NCBI RefSeq assembly: GCF_017114865.1
Contig: NZ_JADEYH010000021.1
Coordinates: 1 to 64,000, forward strand
Direction of reading: 5' to 3'
Length of the DNA stretch: 64,000 nt
Source: Streptomyces verrucosisporus
GTDB lineage: Bacteria; Actinomycetota; Actinomycetes; Streptomycetales; Streptomycetaceae
The notes beneath the pieces were generated by a model that had not been told where the DNA came from, made no database searches, and saw only the letters and a program-made list of their open reading frames with translations. Position numbers and translations under genes: made by a program. The first letter of the stretch is position 1. Each line of letters opens with the position of its first letter. Positions 10,892 to 18,372 of the stretch are shown in pieces.

Positions 10892-12655
10892 ATGATCGAA
10901 ATGCCCGCTTCCGTACCGGCGGGGGCGTCGGGGCCCGCGCCACCGCGGGAGGAGCCGCCGCGGGCCCCGTCGCAGGCGGCACCGCAGGAGCAGGAGCAGG
11001 CGCGGGAACAGGAGCGGCCGCAGGAACTCGCACGGCTGCCCGTACCGCCCGGGGCCGGGCGCTTCCTCGTCCTCGCCACGGTCTTCGTCTGCGCCGCCTG
11101 CGGTCTCGTCTATGAACTCGAACTCGTCGCCCTCGGCTCCCATCTGGCCGGCGACTCCGTCACCCACACCTCCGTCGTGCTGTCGGTGATGGTCTTCGCC
11201 ATGGGCCTGGGATCGCTGCTCGCCAAACGGCTGCGCACCCGCGCCGCGGCCGGGTTCGGGATCGTCGAGGCGCTGCTGGCGCTGGTCGGCGGAGGCTCGG
11301 CGATGGCGCTGTACGCCTACTTCGCCTGGGTCGGCGGCTCGGTGGCGGTGCTGATCGGCTTCTCGCTGGTCATCGGGGTCCTCATCGGCGCCGAGATGCC
11401 GCTGCTGATGACCCTCATCCAGCGGATCCGGAAACAGGACGCCGGCGGCGCGGTCGCCGACCTGTTCGCCGCGGACTACGTGGGCGCCCTCGTCGGCGGG
11501 CTCGCCTTCCCCTTCCTGCTCCTCCCGCTGATGGGCCAGCTCCCCGGAGCCCTGGCGGTCGGGACGGTGAACGCCGTCGCGGGCGGCGTGCTGGTGCTGT
11601 GGCTGTTCCGCGGCGACCTGTCGCCCCGCTCGCGCCGCGTCCTGCTGCTCGTCAACGCACTGGTGGTGGCACTGCTGGTCACCGGGGTCGCCGTCGTCGA
11701 CTCCTTCGAGCAGGCCGCGCGCCGGGCGGTGTACGGCGGCGAGGTGCGGACGGTGCGGAACACCGCCGTGCAGGAGATCGTGCTCACCGAGGGCGTCCGG
11801 CACTCCGGCGCAAGCGAGCCGGCCGGTTTCGGGATGTTCCTCGACGGCCGGCTGCGGGTGTGCGGCGTGGACGAGCGGCGCTACCACGAGGCGCTGGTCC
11901 ACCCCGCGATGGCGGCCGGCCCGCACGGCAGGGTGCTGGTCCTGGGCGGCGGTGACGGACTGGCCCTGCGCGAGGTGCTGCGCCATCCGGGGGTGGAGTC
12001 GGTGACGGTGGTGGAACTCGACCCCGGTGTCGTGGAACTGGCCCGCACCGACCCGGTGCTCGGCCGCCTCAACCGCCGTTCGCTGGACGACCCGCGGGTG
12101 CGGGTGGAGACGGGGGACGCCTTCGACTGGCTGCGCTCCCGGCCGGACTCCGGCCGGCCGCCGTACGACGTGATCGTCTCCGATCTGCCCGACCCCGGCG
12201 CCTCGGACAGCTCCCGGCTGTACTCGCAGGAGTTCTTCGGGCTGGCCGCGCGGGCGCTGTCGGAGCGGGGGCGGCTGGCGGTGCACGCGGGACCGGCCGG
12301 GGAAAGCCCCCGTACGTACTGGACGGTGGAGGCCACACTGCGGACCGCGGGTCTGCGCACCGCCCCCTACACGGTGGACGGGCGGCTGTCCGGCCTGACC
12401 GCCGGCTCCGACCGTCCGCGGGGGCGCGACGGTACGGCCGCGGAAGGCCGGGACGGGCCCGGCGACGGGCCCGGCGACTGGGGCTTCGTGCTGGCGGCAC
12501 ACGGCACTCCGCCGCCGCTCGCCCTCGGGCCGGAGGGTCCGGCCCCGCACGCCTTCGGCGCGGCGGATCTGCGCCGCGCCGCGGCCCGCGCGGAGCAGAA
12601 CCGTATCGCCGGCCTGCGGCCCTCCACCTTGACGCACCCCCGCTACCGGGACTGA
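10892..12655 (+). CDS. membrane-fused spermidine-synthase-like protein
   Basis: The 587-residue protein has a Pro/Glu/Gln-rich N-terminus (1-50), about seven transmembrane helices (55-270) and a C-terminal Rossmann methyltransferase-like domain. That domain has the aminopropyltransferase signature LGGGDGLALREVL, then the acidic ELDPGVVELA and DVIVSDLPDP. Bacterial fusions of this kind are annotated as polyamine aminopropyltransferases, but the substrate is untested for most. The gene appears leaderless (TAGCGT-N7-ATG). Its partner DUF2617 lies upstream in the same direction. Confidence 0.85.
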   Translation: MIEMPASVPAGASGPAPPREEPPRAPSQAAPQEQEQAREQERPQELARLPVPPGAGRFLVLATVFVCAACGLVYELELVALGSHLAGDSVTHTSVVLSVMVFAMGLGSLLAKRLRTRAAAGFGIVEALLALVGGGSAMALYAYFAWVGGSVAVLIGFSLVIGVLIGAEMPLLMTLIQRIRKQDAGGAVADLFAADYVGALVGGLAFPFLLLPLMGQLPGALAVGTVNAVAGGVLVLWLFRGDLSPRSRRVLLLVNALVVALLVTGVAVVDSFEQAARRAVYGGEVRTVRNTAVQEIVLTEGVRHSGASEPAGFGMFLDGRLRVCGVDERRYHEALVHPAMAAGPHGRVLVLGGGDGLALREVLRHPGVESVTVVELDPGVVELARTDPVLGRLNRRSLDDPRVRVETGDAFDWLRSRPDSGRPPYDVIVSDLPDPGASDSSRLYSQEFFGLAARALSERGRLAVHAGPAGESPRTYWTVEATLRTAGLRTAPYTVDGRLSGLTAGSDRPRGRDGTAAEGRDGPGDGPGDWGFVLAAHGTPPPLALGPEGPAPHAFGAADLRRAAARAEQNRIAGLRPSTLTHPRYRD

Positions 12656-12758
12656 GACGCGTCCGGCGGGAGGAATCCGGCACGCGGGGGCGAGGGGCGA
12701 GCGGAGTACGACGTGCCGACGCCCGTACGGAGCGGGCACTGGCGGGGGAGGTACTGGG

Positions 12759-12764
12759 TAGGCT
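12759..12764 (+). promoter_or_regulatory. -10 box of leaderless promoter
   Basis: TAGGCT is followed by exactly seven bases and the ATG at 12772, with no ribosome binding site between. This is the same spacing as at the other leaderless genes in the window. Confidence 0.6.
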
Positions 12765-12771
12765 CCGCCCC

Positions 12772-13842
12772 ATGGAGCATGAGGTGTACGTTCCGTTCAC
12801 TGCCGCGGCCGTGCGGGCGGCGCTCGCCGAGCCGGAGCGCGCCGTGCGCTGTGTGCCGGGGCTCCAGCCCGACGGCCTGGAACCCGAGACCCCCGACGCG
12901 GTGCCCGGCGGGGCCGGCGCGGTCGTCCGGGGACGGCTGCGGGTGCGGATCGGCGGCTCAAGCATCACGTACCGCGGCAGCCTGCGCCTGACGTACGACG
13001 AGGGCGGCGAGGACGGTGTCTGCACGGTCAGCGGAGAGGGCGCCGAGGCCCGGGGCGACGGCTCGGTGGAGCTGTCCCTGACGATCGTGCCGCGCCCGGC
13101 CGACGACGGCGAGGGCACCGTGCTCCGCTGCACCGGGAAGCTGCGCGGTGACGGCCGGATCACGGAGTTCGAGGAGAAGCAGCGGTCCGCCGCCGGCCGC
13201 CGGCTGCTGGACCGCTTCGGCGGTGAACTGGCCGCCGGCATGGCGGCCGACCCGGTCTCCCCGGCGGACGCCGCCGGTACGGTCGCCGCACCCGGCGGGA
13301 TCGGCGAGCCCGACGACAACGAGCCCGTGATCCCGGGCATCCCCGCGCCCGAGACGCCCGGTTCGGCGGACGCCAGGAACGGCGCGGACGCCGGGAACGG
13401 CAGAGGTCCCGGAGGCGCCGGAAGCACCGAGGGAGCGGGAGGGCCGGAGGGACCCGGCGGCCCGGACGCGCCGGGCGCCCCGGACGAAGAGGCCCGGGCC
13501 GGGGGGGTCTTCGACGTCGAGGTTCCGCCCTCCTCGCTCGACCCGTCGAGCGGGGACGGTTTCGGCGGGGAGTTCGAGGGCGGCGGTCTGGGCGACGACC
13601 TCGTCGACGAACTGGACGAGGAGTCGCGTTCCGCCGCCGAGGCGGCCCACGCCCGCCGGACGATGATCGGGCGCAGCGCCGAGGAGGTCGACCACGCCCC
13701 GCCTCGCGGCCGCTACGCCCCCGTGCCCCCGCCGGAGGAGGTCTCCCCGGCCGTGGCGGTGCTGCGCTGGGCCGCTCCGGCGGCGGCGCTGGCGGTGGCC
13801 TCGGCGGTCGTGGTGGGCCGCGTGCTGCGACGGCGGCGCTGA
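12772..13842 (+). CDS. SRPBCC / CoxG-like protein with C-terminal membrane anchor
   Basis: Residues 1-160 form an SRPBCC (START-like) domain that begins MEHEVYVPFTAAAVRAALAE, like CoxG of carbon monoxide dehydrogenase clusters. A long Gly/Pro/Glu-rich disordered linker follows (about 165-300), then a single transmembrane helix (about 325-350) and a basic end (RVLRRRR). No CO dehydrogenase genes are nearby, so the domain probably binds a lipid or small hydrophobic ligand at the membrane. The total of 356 residues is about twice a plain CoxG. The start fits a leaderless transcript. Confidence 0.75.
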   Translation: MEHEVYVPFTAAAVRAALAEPERAVRCVPGLQPDGLEPETPDAVPGGAGAVVRGRLRVRIGGSSITYRGSLRLTYDEGGEDGVCTVSGEGAEARGDGSVELSLTIVPRPADDGEGTVLRCTGKLRGDGRITEFEEKQRSAAGRRLLDRFGGELAAGMAADPVSPADAAGTVAAPGGIGEPDDNEPVIPGIPAPETPGSADARNGADAGNGRGPGGAGSTEGAGGPEGPGGPDAPGAPDEEARAGGVFDVEVPPSSLDPSSGDGFGGEFEGGGLGDDLVDELDEESRSAAEAAHARRTMIGRSAEEVDHAPPRGRYAPVPPPEEVSPAVAVLRWAAPAAALAVASAVVVGRVLRRRR

Positions 13843-13871
13843 AGATCGCGGTTACCGCCGGCTCTCGCGGT

Positions 13872-13877
13872 TATGGT
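13872..13877 (+). promoter_or_regulatory. -10 box of leaderless promoter
   Basis: TATGGT is followed by seven bases and the GTG at 13885. This spacing decides between three candidate starts of the epimerase gene, because the ATGs at 13873 and 13879 would lie in or just after the promoter box. Confidence 0.5.
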
Positions 13878-13884
13878 CATGGAC

Positions 13885-14709
13885 GTGACTGTCCATGACC
13901 TCCAAGACACAGACAGCGGAGTCCGTCTGCGAGCCGGCGGCACCGAGGTGACCGTCGACCCGGCGCACGGCTGCCGGATCTCCTCCCTGCGCATCGACGG
14001 TACGGAGGTGCTGAGGCAGGGGTCGCGGTACGGCGCGTTCGTGATGGTGCCCTGGTGCGGGCGGACCCGGCAGGGGCGGTTCCTCAACGGCGGCGAGCGG
14101 TACCAGCTCCCCGTGACCGCCGGGGAGCACGCCATCCACGGCACCGTGCGGGCCGCTCCCTGGCACACGGTCCGCAGCGACGAGCGGACCGCGTCCTTCC
14201 ACCGTGACCTCACCGATCCCTGGCCCTGGCCGGGCCGGGTGACGCAGGTGGTGGAGCTGGCCGAGGACGGCGGCGGCCTCACCCTCACCCTGGGAGTGGA
14301 GACGGCCGGGGACTCCTTCCCCGCGCAGGCCGGCTGGCACCCCTGGTTCCTGCGCAACCTCGGGCAGGGCGGGCAGGACGTGGAGCTGGACTTCGCCCCC
14401 GCCTGGCAGGAGGAGCGGGGTGGGGACCACATCCCCACAGGCCGCCGTATCGAGCCGCGTCCGGGCCCCTGGGACGACTGCTTCGGCATGCCGGACGGGG
14501 TGGACGTGACGCTGACCTGGCCGGGTGAGCTGGAGCTGAAGGTCACCAGCCGCGCCGAGTGGGTGGTCGTCTACGACGAGCAGCCCGAGGCCGTCTGTGT
14601 GGAGCCGCAGACCGGCCCGCCCGACGGGCTCAACTCCCACCCCCGCCTGGTCACGCCCATCGATCCGCTGGAGGTCTCCACGGTCTGGTCGTGGCGCAGG
14701 CCGGCGTAG
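13885..14709 (+). CDS. aldose 1-epimerase family protein
   Basis: The galactose-mutarotase fold (274 residues from the GTG at 13885) is recognised by GTEVTVDPAHGCRISSLRID near the N-terminus, the catalytic-type His in AGEHAIHGTVR, His in GWHPWFLRN and a Glu near the C-terminus (EPQTGPPDGLN). The enzyme would interconvert alpha and beta anomers of a hexose or hexose phosphate. Alternative ATG starts at 13873 and 13879 would add four or two residues. It lies 67 bp upstream of pyrE, which has its own promoter. Confidence 0.85.
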   Translation: MTVHDLQDTDSGVRLRAGGTEVTVDPAHGCRISSLRIDGTEVLRQGSRYGAFVMVPWCGRTRQGRFLNGGERYQLPVTAGEHAIHGTVRAAPWHTVRSDERTASFHRDLTDPWPWPGRVTQVVELAEDGGGLTLTLGVETAGDSFPAQAGWHPWFLRNLGQGGQDVELDFAPAWQEERGGDHIPTGRRIEPRPGPWDDCFGMPDGVDVTLTWPGELELKVTSRAEWVVVYDEQPEAVCVEPQTGPPDGLNSHPRLVTPIDPLEVSTVWSWRRPA

Positions 14710-14763
14710 ATACGGGGCAGGGCCGGGCGGGACCGGGGTGAGGGGAGCGGCGCGGGGCTGGCT

Positions 14764-14769
14764 TAGGCT
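14764..14769 (+). promoter_or_regulatory. -10 box of leaderless pyrE promoter
   Basis: TAGGCT lies seven bases before the pyrE ATG at 14777, so the mRNA should begin at the start codon. No -35 of quality is visible. Confidence 0.6.
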
Positions 14770-14776
14770 CATCGGC

Positions 14777-15316
14777 ATGAGCGACGCGCGCGAGAAGCTT
14801 CTGCAGCAGATCAAGGAAAAGGCCGTGGTCCACGGCAGGGTGACTCTCTCCTCCGGCAAGGAGGCCGACTACTACGTGGACCTCCGCCGTATCACCCTGG
14901 ACGCCGAGGCGGCTCCGCTGGTCGGGCAGGTGCTGCTCGATCTGACCGCCGACGTCGAGTACGACGCGGTGGGCGGCCTGACCCTCGGCGCCGACCCGGT
15001 GGCCGCCGCGATGCTGCACGCCGCCGCCGCACGTGGCCGGAAGCTGGACGCGTTCGTCGTCCGCAAGGCGGGCAAGGCCCATGGCCTCCAGCGCCGGATC
15101 GAGGGACCGGACGTGGCCGGCCGCCGGGTGCTGGCGGTCGAGGACACCTCCACCACGGGCGGCTCGGTCCTCACGGCGGTCGAGGCGCTGCGTGAGGCCG
15201 GCGCGGAGGTCGTGGGCGTGGCGGTCATCGTCGAGCGCGGTGCGGCCCCGGCGATCGAGAGGGCGGGGCTGCCGTACTACCAGGCGTACGGACTGGAGGA
15301 CCTGGACCTTTCCTGA
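14777..15316 (+). CDS. pyrE: orotate phosphoribosyltransferase
   Basis: The 179-residue enzyme condenses orotate with PRPP to give OMP in pyrimidine synthesis. The N-terminal SSGKEADYYVDLRR motif, the flexible loop with Arg/Lys (FVVRKAGKAHG) and the PRPP-binding motif VLAVEDTSTTGGSVL are all present. The other pyr genes are not nearby, as usual in Streptomyces. The transcript appears leaderless. The intergenic space after it holds a parS site. Confidence 0.95.
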   Translation: MSDAREKLLQQIKEKAVVHGRVTLSSGKEADYYVDLRRITLDAEAAPLVGQVLLDLTADVEYDAVGGLTLGADPVAAAMLHAAAARGRKLDAFVVRKAGKAHGLQRRIEGPDVAGRRVLAVEDTSTTGGSVLTAVEALREAGAEVVGVAVIVERGAAPAIERAGLPYYQAYGLEDLDLS

Positions 15317-15414
15317 TTCTCGCCTCGCCTCGCCAGTCCGGTTCAGGTTCCCGGTCCCGGTTCCCGCCCCACGCAAACCTCGCGGGGCAACCGGAGAGGT
15401 CCGTGAGAGTCACT

Positions 15415-15428
15415 GTTTCACGTGAAAC
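15415..15428. promoter_or_regulatory. parS centromere site (ParB binding)
   Basis: GTTTCACGTGAAAC is a perfect 14-bp palindrome identical to the Streptomyces parS core. It is embedded in a longer near-palindrome (15409-15434, GTCAC arms). ParB loads here and spreads for chromosome segregation. In Streptomyces parS sites cluster around oriC, so this marks the window as origin-proximal. I saw no second exact copy while reading the window. Confidence 0.93.
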
Positions 15429-15672
15429 GGTGACTCCCTGTGGCCCGGCCGGCGGTGCGGGGACGGCCCCGGCCGCTCTCCGGGCGGCTCTCAGTCGGCC
15501 CTGGCCGGGCCGCGGTGGGCGAACCGGTCCCCTCCCGGGGGCTCCCATCCCGTCCCCCGGACGCGGGGGCAGAGCAATCTCACACGTCTGGGAGGATGGG
15601 GACGACGATGACGTCGTTCCGTTGACCCACACCAGAGCCGTAGAGCTTCGCAAACCATCAAGGAGCGGACAG

Positions 15673-16695
15673 ATGCCCATCGCAACCCCCGAGGTCTACA
15701 ACGAGATGCTCGACAGGGCGAAGGCAGGCAGGTTCGCCTACCCCGCCATCAACGTGACCTCGACGCAGACGCTGCACGCCGCGCTGCGCGGCTTCGCCGA
15801 GGCGGAGAGCGACGGCATCATCCAGATCTCCACCGGCGGCGCCGAGTTCCTGGGCGGCCAGTACAGCAAGGACATGGTGACCGGTGCGGTCGCGCTGGCC
15901 GAGTTCGCGCACATCGTCGCCGAGAAGTACCCGGTCAACATCGCGCTGCACACCGACCACTGCCCCAAGGGCAAGCTGGACGGCTATGTGCGCCCGCTGC
16001 TGGAGCTCTCCCGCAAGCGCGTCGAGGCGGGCCTGAACCCGCTGTTCCAGTCCCACATGTGGGACGGTTCGGCCGAGACCCTGGCCGACAACCTGGAGAT
16101 CGCCCAGGAGCTGCTGGCCGCCGCCGCTGCCGCGAAGATCATCCTTGAGGTCGAGATCACGCCGACCGGCGGCGAGGAGGACGGGGTCAGCCACGAGATC
16201 AACGACGAGCTGTACACCACCGTCGACGACGCCATCCGCACCGCCGAGGCCCTGGGCCTGGGCGAGAAGGGCCGCTACCTGCTGGCCGCCTCCTTCGGCA
16301 ACGTCCACGGCGTCTACAAGCCGGGCAACGTCGTGCTCCGCCCCGAGCTGCTGAAGGACCTCCAGGAGGGCGTGGCCGCCAAGTTCGGCAAGCAGAACCC
16401 GTTCGACTTCGTCTTCCACGGCGGCTCCGGCTCCACCGAGCAGGAGATCGCCACCGCACTGGACAACGGTGTGGTGAAGATGAACCTCGACACCGACACC
16501 CAGTACGCGTTCACCCGCCCCGTCGCGGACCACATGTTCCGCAACTACGACGGTGTGCTGAAGGTGGACGGCGAGGTCGGCGACAAGAAGACCTACGACC
16601 CGCGCAGCTGGGGCAAGCTGGCCGAGAAGAGCATGGCCGAGCGCGTCACCAAGGCGTGCGCCGACCTGCGCTCCACCGGCACCCGCATGAAGTAA
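15673..16695 (+). CDS. fbaA: class II fructose-bisphosphate aldolase
   Basis: The 340-residue zinc aldolase cleaves fructose 1,6-bisphosphate in glycolysis and condenses it in gluconeogenesis. The start at 15673 follows AAGGAG. Zinc and catalytic motifs are visible: ALHTDHCPKGK (His and catalytic Asp), SHMWDGSA, ILEVEITPTGGEEDG, the His in SFGNVHGVYKPG and HGGSGSTEQEI for phosphate and metal. An in-frame extension upstream to 15403 runs through parS and is not protein-like. Two strong hairpins lie downstream. Confidence 0.96.
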   Translation: MPIATPEVYNEMLDRAKAGRFAYPAINVTSTQTLHAALRGFAEAESDGIIQISTGGAEFLGGQYSKDMVTGAVALAEFAHIVAEKYPVNIALHTDHCPKGKLDGYVRPLLELSRKRVEAGLNPLFQSHMWDGSAETLADNLEIAQELLAAAAAAKIILEVEITPTGGEEDGVSHEINDELYTTVDDAIRTAEALGLGEKGRYLLAASFGNVHGVYKPGNVVLRPELLKDLQEGVAAKFGKQNPFDFVFHGGSGSTEQEIATALDNGVVKMNLDTDTQYAFTRPVADHMFRNYDGVLKVDGEVGDKKTYDPRSWGKLAEKSMAERVTKACADLRSTGTRMK

Positions 16696-16742
16696 CACCC
16701 GACGAGGCGGCACCCGCAGCACCCGCGTCTCCCCGTACGGTC

Positions 16743-16776
16743 TCCCCGCCCGGCCGCCCGGGCGGCCGGGCGGGGA
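16743..16776 (+). terminator. 34-bp perfect palindrome after fbaA
   Basis: All 34 bases form a perfect self-complementary palindrome (17 bases each side), only 47 bp after the fbaA stop. It is the first of two tandem hairpins. Confidence 0.75.
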
Positions 16777-16787
16777 CTCGGACGGAC

Positions 16788-16827
16788 GCGTGCCCGGTAC
16801 CCGGCACCCGCCGGGTACCGGGCACGC
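16788..16827 (+). terminator. second hairpin after fbaA
   Basis: Arms 16788-16805 and 16810-16827 pair perfectly over 18 bp with a 4-base loop. It follows the first palindrome by 11 bp. Together they should block all read-through from fbaA into the DUF3151 gene. Confidence 0.75.
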
Positions 16828-16920
16828 CGCGTCCCGCCCTGCGCGGCCGCCCCGCGCACGCCGCGCTGCTCTGCGCACGCCGCCCTCCGCACAACGGCGG
16901 CGAGCGTGCAGACTGGGGCC

Positions 16921-17334
16921 ATGGCCATTCACGAGAACCTGCTCGGGGGACCGCCCCCGACCCACCTTCCCGACGATCCCGAGCCGCGTGAGCTGCTCGC
17001 CTCGGGCACCTCGCCCGCCGAGGTCGCCGCGGAGCACCCGACCTCCTCCCTGGCCTGGGCCCAGCTCGCGGACGACGCCTTCGCGGCCGGACGCACGGTC
17101 GAGTCGTACGCGTACGCCCGCACCGGCTACCACCGCGGTCTGGACGCCCTGCGCCGCAGCGGCTGGAAGGGGCACGGCCCGATCCCCTTCGAGCACGAGC
17201 CGAACCGGGGCTTCCTGCGTGCCCTGCACGCCCTCGCCCGCGCCGCCCAGGCCATCGGCGAGCAGGAGGAGTACGAGCGCTGCACCACCTTCCTGAAGGA
17301 GAGCTCGCCCACCGCGGCGGCGACGCTTTCCTGA
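16921..17334 (+). CDS. DUF3151 family protein
   Basis: The 137-residue protein begins MAIHENLLGGPPPTHLPDD, the conserved opening of DUF3151, and contains a TPR-like helical stretch (ASGTSPAEVAAEHPTSSLAW and after). It is found throughout actinobacteria next to fructose-bisphosphate aldolase; function unknown. The ATG has a CAGACT box six bases upstream and no ribosome binding site, so it may be leaderless. Confidence 0.85.
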   Translation: MAIHENLLGGPPPTHLPDDPEPRELLASGTSPAEVAAEHPTSSLAWAQLADDAFAAGRTVESYAYARTGYHRGLDALRRSGWKGHGPIPFEHEPNRGFLRALHALARAAQAIGEQEEYERCTTFLKESSPTAAATLS

Positions 17335-17460
17335 CGGGAGACACCCTCTGACGGGAGATCCCTCCCGACCGGCCCTTGCCGTCGCCGGGTCCCGAACCGA
17401 TGATCTGCGGAGAAGGCCCGGCGACCCCGGGCGAGCGCGCGAGGAGAACAGAGAACAGTC

Positions 17461-18372
17461 ATGCCGTCAGAGCCGTCAGAGCCGTCAGAGCCGTCAGAGC
17501 CGTCCGGTACGTCACAGCAGACCGAAGCGCGGTCCGGTACCGGCGCCGGAGCCGAGAGCGGTTCGGAGAACCCGAACCTCGACTTCGCGGGCACCACACC
17601 GTACGAGGACTACGTCAGGGCGGACGTCCTCACCCACCTCCAGCACCCCCTCTCCGACGACCCCGGAGAGATGTCCTTCCTGGTGACCACACAGGTGATG
17701 GAGCTGTGGTTCACCGTCATCGTCCACGAGTGGACGGTCGCCTCCCGGGCGCTGCGCGCGGACGACCCGCGCACCGCGCTGGAGGCGCTCAAGCGCTCGG
17801 TGTACGAGATGATCTCGCTCAACGCCTCCTGGGAGCCCCTGGCCCACCTCACCCCGGCGCAGTTCAACGCCTACCGCGGCGCCCTCGGCGAGGGGTCCGG
17901 CTTCCAGTCCGCGATGTACCGGCGCATGGAGTTCATGCTCGGGGAGAAGTCCGTGTCCATGCTCGTCCCGCACCGCGGCGCGCCGCGCGTGTACGACGAG
18001 CTGGAGAAGGCCCTGCACGAGCCGAGTCTGTACGACGAGGTGCTGCGCCATCTCGCCCGCCGCGGCGAGGACATCCCCGAGGAGGTCACCGGCCGGGACG
18101 TCTCGCAGCGGTACGAGCCCCACCCAGCGGTCGAGCAGGTATGGGCACGGATCTACTCCGGCGACCCCGGCAGCGATCTGCTGCGCCTGGGCGAGGCGCT
18201 GACCGAGGTGGCCGAGCAGGTCTGGCGCTGGCGCAACGACCATCTGGTGGCCACCCGCCGCGCGATGGGCTCCAAGCAGGGCACCGGCGGCTCCGCGGGT
18301 GTGGCCTGGCTGGAGAAGCGCGCCCGCAAGAACGTCTTCCCCGAGCTCTGGACGGCCCGCAGCTATGTCTGA
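17461..18372 (+). CDS. kynA: tryptophan 2,3-dioxygenase
   Basis: The 303-residue haem enzyme opens the indole ring of tryptophan to N-formylkynurenine. TDO motifs are clear: TTPYEDYVRADVLTHLQHPL, EMSFLVTTQVMELWF, the axial-His region and Arg in the substrate pocket (YRGALGEGSGFQSAMYRRME), and SKQGTGGSAGVAWLEKR near the end. The first 20 residues are a Pro-Ser-Glu repeat encoded by a 9-bp tandem repeat and are probably dispensable. The 3' end overlaps kynU by eight bases, forming a kyn operon. Confidence 0.93.
   Translation: MPSEPSEPSEPSEPSGTSQQTEARSGTGAGAESGSENPNLDFAGTTPYEDYVRADVLTHLQHPLSDDPGEMSFLVTTQVMELWFTVIVHEWTVASRALRADDPRTALEALKRSVYEMISLNASWEPLAHLTPAQFNAYRGALGEGSGFQSAMYRRMEFMLGEKSVSMLVPHRGAPRVYDELEKALHEPSLYDEVLRHLARRGEDIPEEVTGRDVSQRYEPHPAVEQVWARIYSGDPGSDLLRLGEALTEVAEQVWRWRNDHLVATRRAMGSKQGTGGSAGVAWLEKRARKNVFPELWTARSYV
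17464..17499 (+). repeat. 9-bp tandem repeat in kynA 5' end
   Basis: Four perfect copies of CCGTCAGAG encode Pro-Ser-Glu repeats directly after the kynA start codon. In-frame length changes would alter only the disordered N-terminus. Confidence 0.85.

Noticed and set aside
15403..15672. In-frame extension of fbaA upstream of the ATG at 15673
   Set aside because: It would translate the parS site and low-complexity Pro/Gly sequence, and a good ribosome binding site precedes 15673.
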